A stretch of 64,000 bases of DNA from an uncultured Bacilli bacterium (GCA_934098485.1 CAKOOH010000006.1:4425-68424); one strand, 5' to 3'; positions 15,420 to 25,399 are shown, counted from the stretch's first letter. Notes: a model not told the origin generated them from the sequence alone. Translations and numbers: made by a program.

Positions 15420-17103
15420 GAGCATAATCCTCAATAAATTTTACTATATCATTTACATTTATATCTTGGCTAGATTCTTCACTTCTAAGTTTAAATTCAA
15501 CAAGTCCTTCATTGATTTTTTTACCAATTGTAACTCTAATTGGAATACCTATTAAATCTAAATCTTTAAATTTAACGCCCGGTCTTTCATCACGATCGTC
15601 AAGTAAAGTATCAATTCCCATTTTATTTAATTCATCATATATTTTATTTGCAATTGCCACAGAATTCTCATCATTAATATTAAGTAAACAAATCGCTACG
15701 GTAAATGGCGCAATACTAATAGGAAATTTAATGCCATGTTCATCATTATTTTGCTCTACTGCTGCTGCCATAACTCTTCCAGGCCCAATCCCATAACATC
15801 CCATTATTACTGGATGACTTTGATTCTTTTCATCCAAATAAGTTAAACCAAATTTTTCGGAATACTTAGTTCCTAATTTAAAAGTATTACCTATTTCAAT
15901 GCCCTTTTTAAAATATAATGTGCTCCCACAGTTTGGACAAACATCGCCTTCTTTTACATTTACGATATCTGCACACATATCATAACTAAAATCATCTATA
16001 TTTACATTTATATAATGATATCCTTCTTTATTAGCGCCTACCACAAAATTATGCATTTTGCTAACTTCTTCATCAATAATTATCTTAGCGCCTTTAAGTC
16101 CCACTGGTCCCGTAAAACCGGGAACCGCATTACTTTCACTAATTAAAGAATCATCAGCAAAATTAACTTCACTTACGCCTAAAAGTTTACATACCTTAGT
16201 TTCATTAAGTTCTCTGTCTCCTCTAATAAAGAATATCGTAAGTTTACCATCTATATTCATTAGTAGTGCTTTTACCGTTTTCTTAATGTCAACATTTAGA
16301 AAATCAGCAACATCTAAAATAGTTTCCATATGAGGTGTTTCTACCATTTCTAATTTTAAATGTTCTTCTTTATTTTCTTCTATAGAAACATGTTTTGACA
16401 CTTCAATATTTGATGAAAAATCGCACTTATCACATAATACTAAAGTATCTTCTCCAACATCTGTAATAGCTTGAAATTCCTCTGATAAACTACCACCCAT
16501 AATTCCTGTATCGGCTCTTACTATCGCATAATTTATATGAGCCCTATCAAATATCTTTTTATAAGCATTAAACATTTTTTGATAAGAAACATCTAAACCT
16601 TTTTCATCTTTATCAAAAGAATAAGCATCTTTCATAAAGAATTCTCTTACTCTAATAAGTCCAAATCTAGGTCTTGCTTCATCACGATATTTTGGTGCAT
16701 CCTGATATATAGTAAATGGTAAATCTTTATAACTTCTTACCACTGATTTAGCCGCGATTGCAAATAATTCTTCGTGAGTTGGTCCTAACACATAAGGTTT
16801 ATCATAACGATCCTTTAAATGAAACATTGAACTTCCTAAAGCTTCAACTCTTCCGCATTTTTCATATATTTCTTCAGGAATAAGACTTGGCATTAAAATT
16901 TCTGTAGCTCCCGCCTTATCCATTTCTTCTTTAATAATCTTTTTAATTTTATCTAGAACTCTAAGTCCTAATGGCAAATACATATAAATTCCACTAGACA
17001 CCTTTTTTATCATTCCCGCTCTTACTAAAAGATTACCACTTACAGAATCTTCATCTTTCGCATTTTCTCTTAATGTATAAAAATAAGTATTACTTAGTTT
17101 CAT
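15403..17103 (-). CDS. proS: Prolyl-tRNA synthetase
   Basis: A 566-residue bacterial-type ProRS that charges tRNA-Pro in the cytosol. Class II motifs are seen: motif 2 region RDEARPRFGLIRVREFFMKDAYSF, motif 3 GCYGIGPGRVMAA. The inserted editing domain (about 230-390, including HNFVVGANKEGYHYINV) is present, and the C-terminal anticodon-binding domain runs from about 460. In Bacillus proS follows rseP; here it is elsewhere. Confidence 0.97.
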   Translation of the reverse strand: MKLSNTYFYTLRENAKDEDSVSGNLLVRAGMIKKVSSGIYMYLPLGLRVLDKIKKIIKEEMDKAGATEILMPSLIPEEIYEKCGRVEALGSSMFHLKDRYDKPYVLGPTHEELFAIAAKSVVRSYKDLPFTIYQDAPKYRDEARPRFGLIRVREFFMKDAYSFDKDEKGLDVSYQKMFNAYKKIFDRAHINYAIVRADTGIMGGSLSEEFQAITDVGEDTLVLCDKCDFSSNIEVSKHVSIEENKEEHLKLEMVETPHMETILDVADFLNVDIKKTVKALLMNIDGKLTIFFIRGDRELNETKVCKLLGVSEVNFADDSLISESNAVPGFTGPVGLKGAKIIIDEEVSKMHNFVVGANKEGYHYINVNIDDFSYDMCADIVNVKEGDVCPNCGSTLYFKKGIEIGNTFKLGTKYSEKFGLTYLDEKNQSHPVIMGCYGIGPGRVMAAAVEQNNDEHGIKFPISIAPFTVAICLLNINDENSVAIANKIYDELNKMGIDTLLDDRDERPGVKFKDLDLIGIPIRVTIGKKINEGLVEFKLRSEESSQDINVNDIVKFIEDYAREDKN

Positions 17104-17171
17104 CTAATCACATCCAAACTAAAATAATTATAACAATATCTTAATTTTTCTTCAAGGTTTACAAAATACTA

Positions 17172-17909
17172 TTATTTATTTTCTTCTTTTAATGGCTTTA
17201 ACTGAGCCACATTTAAACTATCTTTCATACTCTTTGAGCAATTCTTTTTCGCAAGTAAACTAGATAAAGTTGGAAGAACATGCATTACATAAGTTGTATA
17301 CGGAATATTATCAACATTAACTCTGCACGGATTTTTTAAATCTAAGCCATGAACAGAGTAAAGGATTTTTTTATAAGCAGGTGTAAGACTATTAATTGCC
17401 CAGTTAATGTCTTCTTCACTATAATCACTTAAAGTTACATAAACTGATTCTATTTTCTTCATTTTTTTACATTCTTGTTTCATCACTAAATCAATACGTT
17501 TTATATAATCAATAGTACTATGTAAACTAGTTAAAACATCTTCAGCACTAATACCGTATTTTATAGCTACATCTTTTATAGACATAGAATTAATTACATC
17601 CATAATAATTTCCTTTTCACGGCTATCAATAACATCAAAACTATCCCATATTAAAACCGTTTTTCTAATCTGTTCATTTAAAGATGCCCCTTGATAAATT
17701 TCTCCAAATAGATATCTAAATCCTTCATATTCATATGAATATAAACTATTAAATATTCTATTTACTTGTTCAGTTATCTTTAAAACCATTTCATCATCTT
17801 TTTTTTCTTTTAATATTCTTTGTTTTTCTGGTGATAACGCCATAATTATCTCTCTTAATCTTTCTTTTCTCATAGATGGATTAACTTCTCCAAAATTAAA
17901 TACTTTCAT
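17172..17909 (-). CDS. Putative helix-turn-helix protein, unknown function
   Basis: A 245-residue soluble, helical protein. Residues about 105-140 (EIIMDVINSMSIKDVAIKYG then ISAEDV) look like a sigma-region-4-type helix-turn-helix, preceded by DSREKEI. No other family feature is recognised. The second half (NSLTPAYKKILYSVHGLDL) may repeat the same fold. It lies between the suf operon and proS on the same strand with its own gap. Confidence 0.6.
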   Translation of the reverse strand: MKVFNFGEVNPSMRKERLREIIMALSPEKQRILKEKKDDEMVLKITEQVNRIFNSLYSYEYEGFRYLFGEIYQGASLNEQIRKTVLIWDSFDVIDSREKEIIMDVINSMSIKDVAIKYGISAEDVLTSLHSTIDYIKRIDLVMKQECKKMKKIESVYVTLSDYSEEDINWAINSLTPAYKKILYSVHGLDLKNPCRVNVDNIPYTTYVMHVLPTLSSLLAKKNCSKSMKDSLNVAQLKPLKEENK

Positions 17910-18004
17910 AAAACCACTACCCTTTCAAATTTATTATATGCAAGGAAAATAAATTTCCTAAACGTGCATTAATATATTAACACCAACCATTAAGAAGTGC
18001 AAAC

Positions 18005-18027
18005 AAAAAGTAGATTTCTCTACTTTC
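18005..18027 (-). terminator. Terminator of suf operon
   Basis: AAGTAGA and TCTACTT arms around TTTC with an A-run giving Ts on the minus strand; it overlaps the stop codon of sufU. Confidence 0.7.
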
Positions 18028-18448
18028 CTTTTTCTAATGAATTAATAATCTTAATAAGTCCTGCTGTCGGAAGTGTTGCACAAGTTTTTCTTGATTCTTG
18101 TTTATATATTTCATCAAAAGCAAGTTCTTCCTTCATATCATCTTTATTATATTCTTTTTCGTTTACCATATTATTAAAATTATTTATATAATTAGTTGCT
18201 TCCTTAAGAGTCATACCAATTATTCTTTTTACCATAATAGACGTACTTGCCGTACTAATTGCACATGCTTCTCCATCAAAATAAGCATCTACTATAACAT
18301 CATTTTCTACTTTAATATATATATTTATATTATCAATACAACTTACATTATTAGCATTTGCTTTAAGAAAGCCTTCATTTTTAGTTTCTTTATGAAAAGG
18401 ATTTGTATAATTATCTAATATTATTTCTCTTCTAAGTTCACTATCCAT
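18020..18448 (-). CDS. sufU: Fe-S assembly scaffold/sulfur relay protein SufU
   Basis: A 142-residue IscU/SufU family protein. The three conserved cysteines are visible in SCIDN, DGEACAIS and RKTCATLPT. SufU of Firmicutes accepts persulfide sulfur from SufS via zinc. It follows sufS with no gap. In Bacillus sufB would come next; here it does not. Confidence 0.93.
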   Translation of the reverse strand: MDSELRREIILDNYTNPFHKETKNEGFLKANANNVSCIDNINIYIKVENDVIVDAYFDGEACAISTASTSIMVKRIIGMTLKEATNYINNFNNMVNEKEYNKDDMKEELAFDEIYKQESRKTCATLPTAGLIKIINSLEKGK

Positions 18449-19642
18449 TTATATCATTTCTTTCATTATTTTATCTTTATCACTTAATAAAGTACAAAAT
18501 TCATCTATTTCTTCTTTCGTATTATAAAAATATAAACTAGCCCTAACTGTATTTTTTACTCCTATCGCATTTTTAAGTATTTTAGCGCAGTGATTTCCTG
18601 CTCTAACGCATATATTATATTTATTTAGGTAATATGCTACATCTTGAGAAAAAATACCTTCTATATTAAATGCTACTATTCCACTGTCTGCTTCTTCATT
18701 CACTATTTGTACATATGGATAATCTTTTAATTTATCCATCATGTATTTTTTTAATTTTTGTTCATAAATACTAATTGTTTCCATGCCTATATTATTTAAA
18801 TAATCTACAGCCGCTCCCAGTCCAATTACTCCGGCAATATTAGGTGTTCCGGCTTCTAACCTTTGTGGTAAATCCTTTAAATATATTTCTTTTTCATTAT
18901 CAAAAGATTCATTCATTCCCCCTCCAAGAGATAAAGGTTCTACTTCTTCTAATAACTCTTTTTTGCCATATAAAACACCAACACCAGTTGGTCCACACAT
19001 CTTATGGGCTGAAAACGCTAAAAAATCTACATCTAAATCTTTAACATCTGTCTTTTTATGAGGTACACTTTGTGCTCCATCGCATACTACAAATATATTA
19101 TTTTCATGAGCTATCTTGCAAATTTCTTTCATTGGTCTAATATCTCCAACAACATTTGTTATTTCGGCTAAGGCTATTACTTTTGTTTTTTCCGTTATTA
19201 CTGATTTTAAATTATCTATAGTAACATGTAAATTAGCATCCAGTGGCACATATTTAATTACTGCTCCATTTTTATTTGCTAATCTAAACCATGGAAGAAC
19301 ATTACTAGCGTGTTCACTTAAACTTATAATTATTTCGTCACCTGGCTCTAATAATTTTTCAAAAAAACCACTCGCAATTACATTTAAACTTTCCGTCGCC
19401 CCAGAAGTAAATACCACCTCATTTATATCAGCATTAATAAATTTAGCAACTTTTTTTCTTGCTTCTTCATAAGCTACATCAACTTTATAACTAATTGAAT
19501 AATCACCTCTATGAGCATTAGCAGAATACTTTTCATAATAATCATTCATTGCCTTTATAACACTTTCTGGTTTAAAAGTAGTTGCCCCATTATCAAAATA
19601 TAAAATGTCTTGTTTAAACATTGGAAAATCATCTCTATGCAT
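18449..19642 (-). CDS. sufS: Cysteine desulfurase SufS
   Basis: A 397-residue class II cysteine desulfurase that mobilises sulfur for Fe-S clusters. The PLP lysine lies in AFSAHKMCGPTGVGVLYG, and the active-site Cys in VRAGNHCAKI. The ATG at 19642 has a perfect GGAGG eight bases upstream, embedded in the end of the preceding gene; a GTG at 19651 is less likely. Confidence 0.97.
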   Translation of the reverse strand: MHRDDFPMFKQDILYFDNGATTFKPESVIKAMNDYYEKYSANAHRGDYSISYKVDVAYEEARKKVAKFINADINEVVFTSGATESLNVIASGFFEKLLEPGDEIIISLSEHASNVLPWFRLANKNGAVIKYVPLDANLHVTIDNLKSVITEKTKVIALAEITNVVGDIRPMKEICKIAHENNIFVVCDGAQSVPHKKTDVKDLDVDFLAFSAHKMCGPTGVGVLYGKKELLEEVEPLSLGGGMNESFDNEKEIYLKDLPQRLEAGTPNIAGVIGLGAAVDYLNNIGMETISIYEQKLKKYMMDKLKDYPYVQIVNEEADSGIVAFNIEGIFSQDVAYYLNKYNICVRAGNHCAKILKNAIGVKNTVRASLYFYNTKEEIDEFCTLLSDKDKIMKEMI

Positions 19643-19647
19643 ATCTA

Positions 19648-20310
19648 TCACCTCCTATTTAAATATTCAATTATTTTTGTTTTTAAATCTCTATCACTGA
19701 TAATACTTCCTAAAAAGCCATTACAAATAAGTTTTTTAGCAGATTCTAAACTTATACCTTTACTTAGAAAATAAAATAATTCATTTGGGTCAATATTAGA
19801 TACTGTATTATTATGATTTGCACTTACCTCAAAACTATCAATAAACATATTTGGCATACTTAAACTTTTACCGTCATTAATATTCATTATTTTTATGCAT
19901 TCATCTAAATTATTGTTATATTTATTCTTTTTAACATAACCATTTTCGATAATATTACTAGTTCCACCATCGTTAATACCATGTACATTTACTTTTATAT
20001 TACTATAATCATTTATAAAATCAGTATTAATCTCTAATTTATATTTTTCTCTATTAATAAACGAATGATTAAAAACACATTTACTATTATTTTGTACTTT
20101 AATATTTATTTTAGCTTCCATATTTTTGATATTATTAAAATAATTTACTACTAAAGATGAATTATCTTCTACTAAAATATTTAATGATGTTATATCAATA
20201 TTAAATATATTTATTAATGTTTGCCCGCCTACTGTAATATTTTTAACTTGTTTTTCTAAATTTATAATATTATCTTCACACATAATATTATCTAATAATA
20301 TTTTATTCAT
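19648..20310 (-). CDS. sufD: Short SufB/SufD-like Fe-S scaffold protein
   Basis: A 220-residue protein with the SufBD core at its C-terminus: SANHNNTVSNIDPNELFYFLSKGIS and AKKLICNGFLGSII. Typical SufD is about 430 aa and SufB about 465, so this lacks the N-terminal helical half. It overlaps sufC by eight bases and is the only SufB/D protein in the operon. It may form a minimal SufC-SufD complex, like the short SmsB/SmsC pair of archaea (inference). Confidence 0.75.
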   Translation of the reverse strand: MNKILLDNIMCEDNIINLEKQVKNITVGGQTLINIFNIDITSLNILVEDNSSLVVNYFNNIKNMEAKINIKVQNNSKCVFNHSFINREKYKLEINTDFINDYSNIKVNVHGINDGGTSNIIENGYVKKNKYNNNLDECIKIMNINDGKSLSMPNMFIDSFEVSANHNNTVSNIDPNELFYFLSKGISLESAKKLICNGFLGSIISDRDLKTKIIEYLNRR

Positions 20311-21067
20311 TTTGACCACTTTTACTTACATCATTTGTCTTAGTATATTTACTAAAACCTTCTTTTTCAATATCTTCCGCAAGGGTAATATCTCCTGATT
20401 TAACTATTTGGCCATCATATAAAATATGTACATAATCAGTATCTAATAGTTTTAATAATTCTGGGTGATGGGAAACGATTAAAATGCTTACATCTCTTTC
20501 TTTTTTGTATTCATTTAAACTATTACAAACTGTTTTTAAACTATCAACATCTAATCCACTATCAAGTTCATCTAAAATAATTAGTTTTGGTTCTAACATC
20601 CATAAATGAAGAAGTTCATTTTTCTTTTTTTCTCCTCCACTCATCCCTTCATTAATTCCTCTATGAATAAAACTTTTAGGTATATTTAATTTTTGACATA
20701 TTTCTTCCATTTTTTTATTAAATTCAAATATAGAAACTACTTTACCGGTTTTCTCTGTTAAACTAGTTCTCAGCATCTCCGCATTAGTTACCCCAGGGAT
20801 TTCTATCGGACTTTGACTTAGCAAAAATATTCCTTTTTGACTTCTAATATTAACTGGCATTTTTAGTAAATCTTCCCCTAAAAAAGTAATTTTTCCGTCA
20901 TTTACAACATAATTAGGATCTCCCATTATTGTTTTACAAATGGTACTTTTGCCAATCCCATTAGGTCCCATAATTGCATGAGTTTCATTCATATTTATTT
21001 CTAAATTAAAATTTTTAAGTATTTCTTTATCAAGAACGCTTACACTTAAATTTTCTATTTTTAGCAT
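20303..21067 (-). CDS. sufC: Fe-S assembly ATPase SufC
   Basis: A 254-residue ABC ATPase. Walker A is GPNGIGKST, signature NEGMSGGEKKKNELL, Walker B KLIILDELDSGLD with the SufC-type D-S-G-L-D. It powers the SufBCD scaffold. First gene of sufC-D-S-U. Confidence 0.95.
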   Translation of the reverse strand: MLKIENLSVSVLDKEILKNFNLEINMNETHAIMGPNGIGKSTICKTIMGDPNYVVNDGKITFLGEDLLKMPVNIRSQKGIFLLSQSPIEIPGVTNAEMLRTSLTEKTGKVVSIFEFNKKMEEICQKLNIPKSFIHRGINEGMSGGEKKKNELLHLWMLEPKLIILDELDSGLDVDSLKTVCNSLNEYKKERDVSILIVSHHPELLKLLDTDYVHILYDGQIVKSGDITLAEDIEKEGFSKYTKTNDVSKSGQNE

Positions 21068-21142
21068 AATTAAACCACCTAAATTAGTTTACCACAAAGT
21101 AAGTTAAAAAGAAAATATTTTAAAGAAAGTAATAATATAAAA

Positions 21143-21165
21143 AAAAGAGCAAAATTACTCTTCTG
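21143..21165 (-). terminator. Terminator of ftsK/spoIIIE
   Basis: AAGAGCAA and TTACTCTT arms (one G-T pair) with an A-run on the plus strand, overlapping the stop of the 21155 gene. Confidence 0.75.
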
Positions 21166-23404
21166 TACCCTTTTGCTCCATTTTTACTAATACTTCTCTT
21201 GGTTTAGAACCATTGGCTGGTCCGATAATGCCTCTTTCTTCTAATAAATCTACTATTCTAGCTGCTCTATTATAACCTAATCTAAATCTTCTCTGTAGTA
21301 AAGAAGCACTTACTTTTCCTGTCTGAATAGCAAAATCTACTATTTCATTATATAGTGGATCATCATACTCTTCTTTAGGACTATTTGCTCCTGCCATATG
21401 ATTATCATCCATTTCTGTTATTGAATTATCATATCTCGCGACTTGTTCTTTACAAACATAATCGATTAATCTTTGGGTTTCTTCATCAGATATAAATGTT
21501 CCTTGAATTCTTACTGGTGTATTATCTCCCATTGGTTTATAAAGCATATCGCCTTTACCAAGTAACTTTTCGGCTCCTGACATATCTAAAATCGTTCTTG
21601 AATCGATTGAAGATGCTACCGCAAATGATATACGTGATGGAATATTTGCTTTTACTACTCCCGTAATAACATCGGTTGATGGTCTTTGTGTAGCTACAAT
21701 TAAGTGAATGCCAGCTGCTCTTGCCATCTGCGTAATTCTCATAATGGAATCTTCTACTTCTTTTGCTGCCACCAGCATTAAATCTGCAAGTTCATCAATG
21801 ATAACTAAAATATAAGGCATCTTTGCTACATCTGTACCATTGGCTTTATTATTCTTTTCTATCATTTCATTATAACCAGAAATATTTTTAACATTTGCAT
21901 CACTAAATACATCATATCTTCTTTCCATTTCGGCTACAATTTTTTGTAAAGCAATATTAGCCTTTTTAGGATCACTTACTACTGGACAAAGTAAATGTGG
22001 TATTCCATTATAATTAGATAATTCTACCTTTTTAGGATCCACTAAAACAAGTTTTATTTCATCTGGTCTCATAAACATTAATATAGAAGCAATAAAACTA
22101 TTAATACAAACAGATTTACCACTACCAGTTGAACCTGCTACTAACAAGTGAGGCATTTTAGATAAATCAGCACAGCACGTTCTGCCCATTAAATCTTTTC
22201 CTAAAGCCACTAAAATCTTCGCATCTTGCATTGATTTAGGAACACTATTAAGTACTTCTCTAATAGGCACAGAAGCAATATTTTTATTAGGAATTTCAAT
22301 TCCAACCGTACTCTTGCCCGGAATTGGCGCTTCAATTCTAACATCTTTAGCAGCAAGGGCTAAAGCAATTTCTTTACTTATACTAGTAATGCGGCTAACT
22401 TTAGTTCCTGCTTTAATTTCTACTTCAAACTGTGTAACCGCCGGTCCTTCATGAATTTCTACCACTTTACCGGTTATTTGAAAATCTGCAAGTACTTTCT
22501 CTAAAGCGATTCTATTCGTATTTAAAAATTCTGTTGTATTCATTTTTCCTTGTTTCTTTAAAGGGTTAAGAATATCTATCGATGGAAGTTTATACTCACC
22601 ATTCGTACTATTTTCGATTTTGACTGGCGCTACTGGCACACTTTCTTCTCTTTCTGCGTATTCTTCACTATGGTAATTTCTCATATCATCACTTGAAGTA
22701 ATAATAATTTTCTTCTCTTTTTCTGGCGATGCCGGTATCGTTTTTAAATTAACTTCTTCATCATCATCTTCATCATCATTATCCTCTGATGGTTTAAACA
22801 CTTTACTGCCTTCAATACCCTCACCGAACTTTTTAAATCCTTTAATAATTTTCTTAAAAATATCCGCTAAAGATACATTAAGTGCCATTATTAGTCCAAA
22901 AACACCTACAACACTTAAAATAATATAAGTACCCTTTAAATCAAACAAATTTACAAAAGCATAAGCAAAAAATGCTCCAATAATACCTCCACCTGTTTGA
23001 CTTAAATTAATATACGATGCATCATTAATCGTATTCATAAAATTATCAATCGTATTTTGAAAAACGGCTTTATTCTTAATTACATCTGCTTCTGACAAAT
23101 AATCTATATGGGCAAACGCTAAAAGCGCTATAAGAAGTAAATATAGCCCAATTAATCTACTGTTAAAAAACTTCGGCAAATCTCTTTTAATAATCATATA
23201 TAAACCTAATATCATTAATAAAATAATCGCAATTGCCCACCAAGTTCCCATTAAAAAAATCGCAAAAGATTTTATAATATGACCAACTGGTCCAAAAGAA
23301 CCTATTCCAATTATACTTATAAGAACAAATATTAATCCTGTAAGTTCTGAACTAAACTTTACTTTTGAACCACTATCTTGTTTACTTTTTTTCTTCTTAG
23401 CCAT
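21155..23404 (-). CDS. ftsK: DNA translocase FtsK/SpoIIIE
   Basis: A 749-residue septal DNA pump. Four membrane helices fill residues about 22-190, then an acidic linker (DNDDEDDDEE), the motor with Walker A AGSTGSGKSVCINSF, and a C-terminal winged-helix gamma domain (FRLGYNRAARIVDLLEERGIIG) that reads KOPS/SRS sites. In a sporulating organism this can serve as SpoIIIE; the sequence alone does not separate it from the SftA/FtsK type, but the four N-terminal helices favour SpoIIIE. Confidence 0.95.
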   Translation of the reverse strand: MAKKKKSKQDSGSKVKFSSELTGLIFVLISIIGIGSFGPVGHIIKSFAIFLMGTWWAIAIILLMILGLYMIIKRDLPKFFNSRLIGLYLLLIALLAFAHIDYLSEADVIKNKAVFQNTIDNFMNTINDASYINLSQTGGGIIGAFFAYAFVNLFDLKGTYIILSVVGVFGLIMALNVSLADIFKKIIKGFKKFGEGIEGSKVFKPSEDNDDEDDDEEVNLKTIPASPEKEKKIIITSSDDMRNYHSEEYAEREESVPVAPVKIENSTNGEYKLPSIDILNPLKKQGKMNTTEFLNTNRIALEKVLADFQITGKVVEIHEGPAVTQFEVEIKAGTKVSRITSISKEIALALAAKDVRIEAPIPGKSTVGIEIPNKNIASVPIREVLNSVPKSMQDAKILVALGKDLMGRTCCADLSKMPHLLVAGSTGSGKSVCINSFIASILMFMRPDEIKLVLVDPKKVELSNYNGIPHLLCPVVSDPKKANIALQKIVAEMERRYDVFSDANVKNISGYNEMIEKNNKANGTDVAKMPYILVIIDELADLMLVAAKEVEDSIMRITQMARAAGIHLIVATQRPSTDVITGVVKANIPSRISFAVASSIDSRTILDMSGAEKLLGKGDMLYKPMGDNTPVRIQGTFISDEETQRLIDYVCKEQVARYDNSITEMDDNHMAGANSPKEEYDDPLYNEIVDFAIQTGKVSASLLQRRFRLGYNRAARIVDLLEERGIIGPANGSKPREVLVKMEQKGTEE

Positions 23405-23451
23405 CTTACTTCACCACTTTAATTATATACCATATATATATCTTTTGCAAA

Positions 23452-23491
23452 AGAAAAAGAACAAGTTAGACAGTCATTAGTTCTTGTTCTT
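23452..23491 (-). terminator. Terminator of frr
   Basis: AAGAACAAG (23457-23465) and CTTGTTCTT (23483-23491) enclose the frr stop codon; Ts follow on the minus strand. Confidence 0.8.
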
Positions 23492-24005
23492 TAATTTTTA
23501 ATTTTTCATCAACTTCTTTATTATATTTATTAATTAATTCTTGAATGTCATCATAATATCTATTTTGTTCATCTTCTGGCAATTCACTTTTTTTAACACT
23601 ATTTCTAGCATCTTCTCTAGCATTTCTAAGTGCAACTTTAGCATCTTCACCCATTGCTTTAACTTGCTTAACATAATCTTTTCTTTTTTCTTCCGTAAGT
23701 TCTGGAATTGTTAAAATAACCATTTCGCCGTTATTTGTTGGCGTAATTCCTAAATTAGCCTCATGAATAGCCTTTTCAATATCTTTAACAATGCTTCTAT
23801 CAAAAGGTTTAATAAAAAGTTGTCTTGCTTCAGGAACTGTAATATTTGCTACACTCTGTAAAGGTGTAGGTGCTCCATAATAAGAAACCATAATTCCATT
23901 AAGCATAGATGGATTAGCTCTTCCAGCTCTAACATTTAAAAATCTATATTCCATATTTTCTATTGCTTTTTGCATTTTAACTTCTGCTTCATTTAATATA
24001 TCCAT
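23466..24005 (-). CDS. frr: Ribosome recycling factor
   Basis: A 179-residue RRF that with EF-G splits post-termination ribosomes. The coiled three-helix domain is clear (NVRAGRANPSMLNGIMV near 30, ANITVPEARQLFIKPFDRS, AKVALRNAREDARN). Length is slightly under the usual 185. In Bacillus frr precedes uppS-cdsA, but here it stands after a pseudopilin operon. Confidence 0.97.
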   Translation of the reverse strand: MDILNEAEVKMQKAIENMEYRFLNVRAGRANPSMLNGIMVSYYGAPTPLQSVANITVPEARQLFIKPFDRSIVKDIEKAIHEANLGITPTNNGEMVILTIPELTEEKRKDYVKQVKAMGEDAKVALRNAREDARNSVKKSELPEDEQNRYYDDIQELINKYNKEVDEKLKIKEQELMTV

Positions 24006-24040
24006 AATTTTCTCTCCTTATAAATATTATTCCATAAAAC

Positions 24041-24349
24041 TTAAATTAACGCAAGAATTAAAAACGCCATAAAAAGCCCAACTACCAAAGAAATCTCAAT
24101 AATAGATAAAGTTAAAACCAAACCACTTTTATTAGCTTTATCACTCATGCGCATTTGTAAAACTTTATTCGTATTTTCTTTTTCTCTTTGAAGTGCTTTT
24201 TCACTTTTCTCTCTAACCTTGGCATCATATAAAGAAACAATATCATTCCATCTCGGATTAACTTCATCCATACTTTTTACTTTTAACACAAACACATCAA
24301 GCATTTGCTGTTCTTCAAAAGTTATACCTTTATTTTCTTCATTAGGCAT
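24041..24349 (-). CDS. Hypothetical tail-anchored membrane protein
   Basis: A 102-residue protein with a charged helical N-terminal part (VREKSEKALQREKENTNKV) and one C-terminal membrane helix (about 78-101). No family recognised. It overlaps the gene upstream by eight bases, so it belongs with the 24342 and 24677 genes. Confidence 0.65.
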   Translation of the reverse strand: MPNEENKGITFEEQQMLDVFVLKVKSMDEVNPRWNDIVSLYDAKVREKSEKALQREKENTNKVLQMRMSDKANKSGLVLTLSIIEISLVVGLFMAFLILALI

Positions 24350-24677
24350 TTAAGTCCATCCTTTCTACGATATCTTCCATTTTTTCCGTTAATTTTTTAT
24401 ATTCACTAGGACTAAGCGGTTCATCATTACATAATTTTTTTAATATTTCCTTCACATCTAAATCACTATTTCCATTTAATGCTAATAACTTATCTGTAAT
24501 TATAGTTTTAAGCAAAAGAAAATCTTTTAAATCTTGGCCATTACTCTCTGCTTCATACTCTTCTATTGCATCAAACAAACAATTTAAATAATTATAATCA
24601 CTTGTATTATTTACATAATCAAAAACGTCTTTTAAATTAACAATTTTTCCATTTACAATATTTATTTTAGGTTCCAT
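24342..24677 (-). CDS. Hypothetical acidic protein
   Basis: A 111-residue soluble, acidic, helical protein (VFDYVNNTSDYNYLNCLFDA, then a C-terminal EKMEDIVERMDLNA). No family recognised. It shares one base with the pseudopilin gene upstream and overlaps the next gene, indicating a three-gene operon. Confidence 0.65.
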   Translation of the reverse strand: MEPKINIVNGKIVNLKDVFDYVNNTSDYNYLNCLFDAIEEYEAESNGQDLKDFLLLKTIITDKLLALNGNSDLDVKEILKKLCNDEPLSPSEYKKLTEKMEDIVERMDLNA

Positions 24678-25246
24678 TATATTCTCCCTTTTTGATAATA
24701 ACCAAACGTTCCCTTTTTCGTTTTTACTATTAAATTATAACCATCAGATGAAGTTAAAGGAACTTTATTTTTTACTTTTCTTAGATAATTAATTGTTGAT
24801 CCATCTAATGTAAGTAAAATGCTTTCATTAGTATCAGGACTTACATAATCTGTTAAATCTAATATCGTACGTTTCGTATAATAAATTTTGCTAACATCAA
24901 GTGTTCTAAATGCTTCAATTTCTTCTTTAACTTTTTGATCATTTAAATCAAGCGTATAATCACCGCATAATATATCTTCCCAGCATGTTTTAACCCATAC
25001 ATTGTCTTCTTCTGTTAAATCTATTTCCATATAAACAGCGCCATCTTCTAAAGTGTAATTATCAACTACAAAAGGAGCAATATATTCTGCTTTAAACGAG
25101 TTTTCAGCATTATTATTTAAATCGGTACTATTAATTCTCTGAATTAAATTAGCATAAGTTCTATAAATCGATAATATGCCTACACATAAAATGCATATTA
25201 CAATTATCGTTTCAAGTAGTACAAAACCACTCTTATTCTTAACCAT
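24677..25246 (-). CDS. Type IV pilin-like (pseudopilin) protein
   Basis: A 189-residue protein with a prepilin-like N-terminus: a basic leader ending in Gly (KNKSG) followed by FVLLETIIVICILCVGILS, with Glu at position five of the mature part as in type IV pilins and ComG pseudopilins. The rest is a globular domain with paired Cys (CWEDILC). No prepilin peptidase, ATPase or platform gene is visible in the window, so it is an orphan here. Confidence 0.7.
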   Translation of the reverse strand: MVKNKSGFVLLETIIVICILCVGILSIYRTYANLIQRINSTDLNNNAENSFKAEYIAPFVVDNYTLEDGAVYMEIDLTEEDNVWVKTCWEDILCGDYTLDLNDQKVKEEIEAFRTLDVSKIYYTKRTILDLTDYVSPDTNESILLTLDGSTINYLRKVKNKVPLTSSDGYNLIVKTKKGTFGYYQKGRI

Positions 25247-25327
25247 TTTAAATTATCACCCACTTCAAATGATATTTATTATCCAAAACTACCTATTCTA
25301 ATAAACATTATATAATAAAAAGACTTT

Positions 25328-25351
25328 AAAAAAAAGACTAAAAATAGTCTT
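25328..25351 (-). terminator. Terminator downstream of spoVID-ysxE
   Basis: AAGACTA (25334-25340) and TAGTCTT (25345-25351) with an AAAA loop; the A-run upstream gives a T-run on minus transcripts. It would end the minus operon after crossing the small plus-strand gene. Confidence 0.65.
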
Positions 25352-25399
25352 AAATCGCAAAACAGTCTAAATAAACATATATTATTATAGGTGATAAAA

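Noticed and set aside
15310..15555. Plus-strand 81-codon frame over the proS 3' end
   Set aside because: Antisense to proS and to its terminator, no ribosome binding site.
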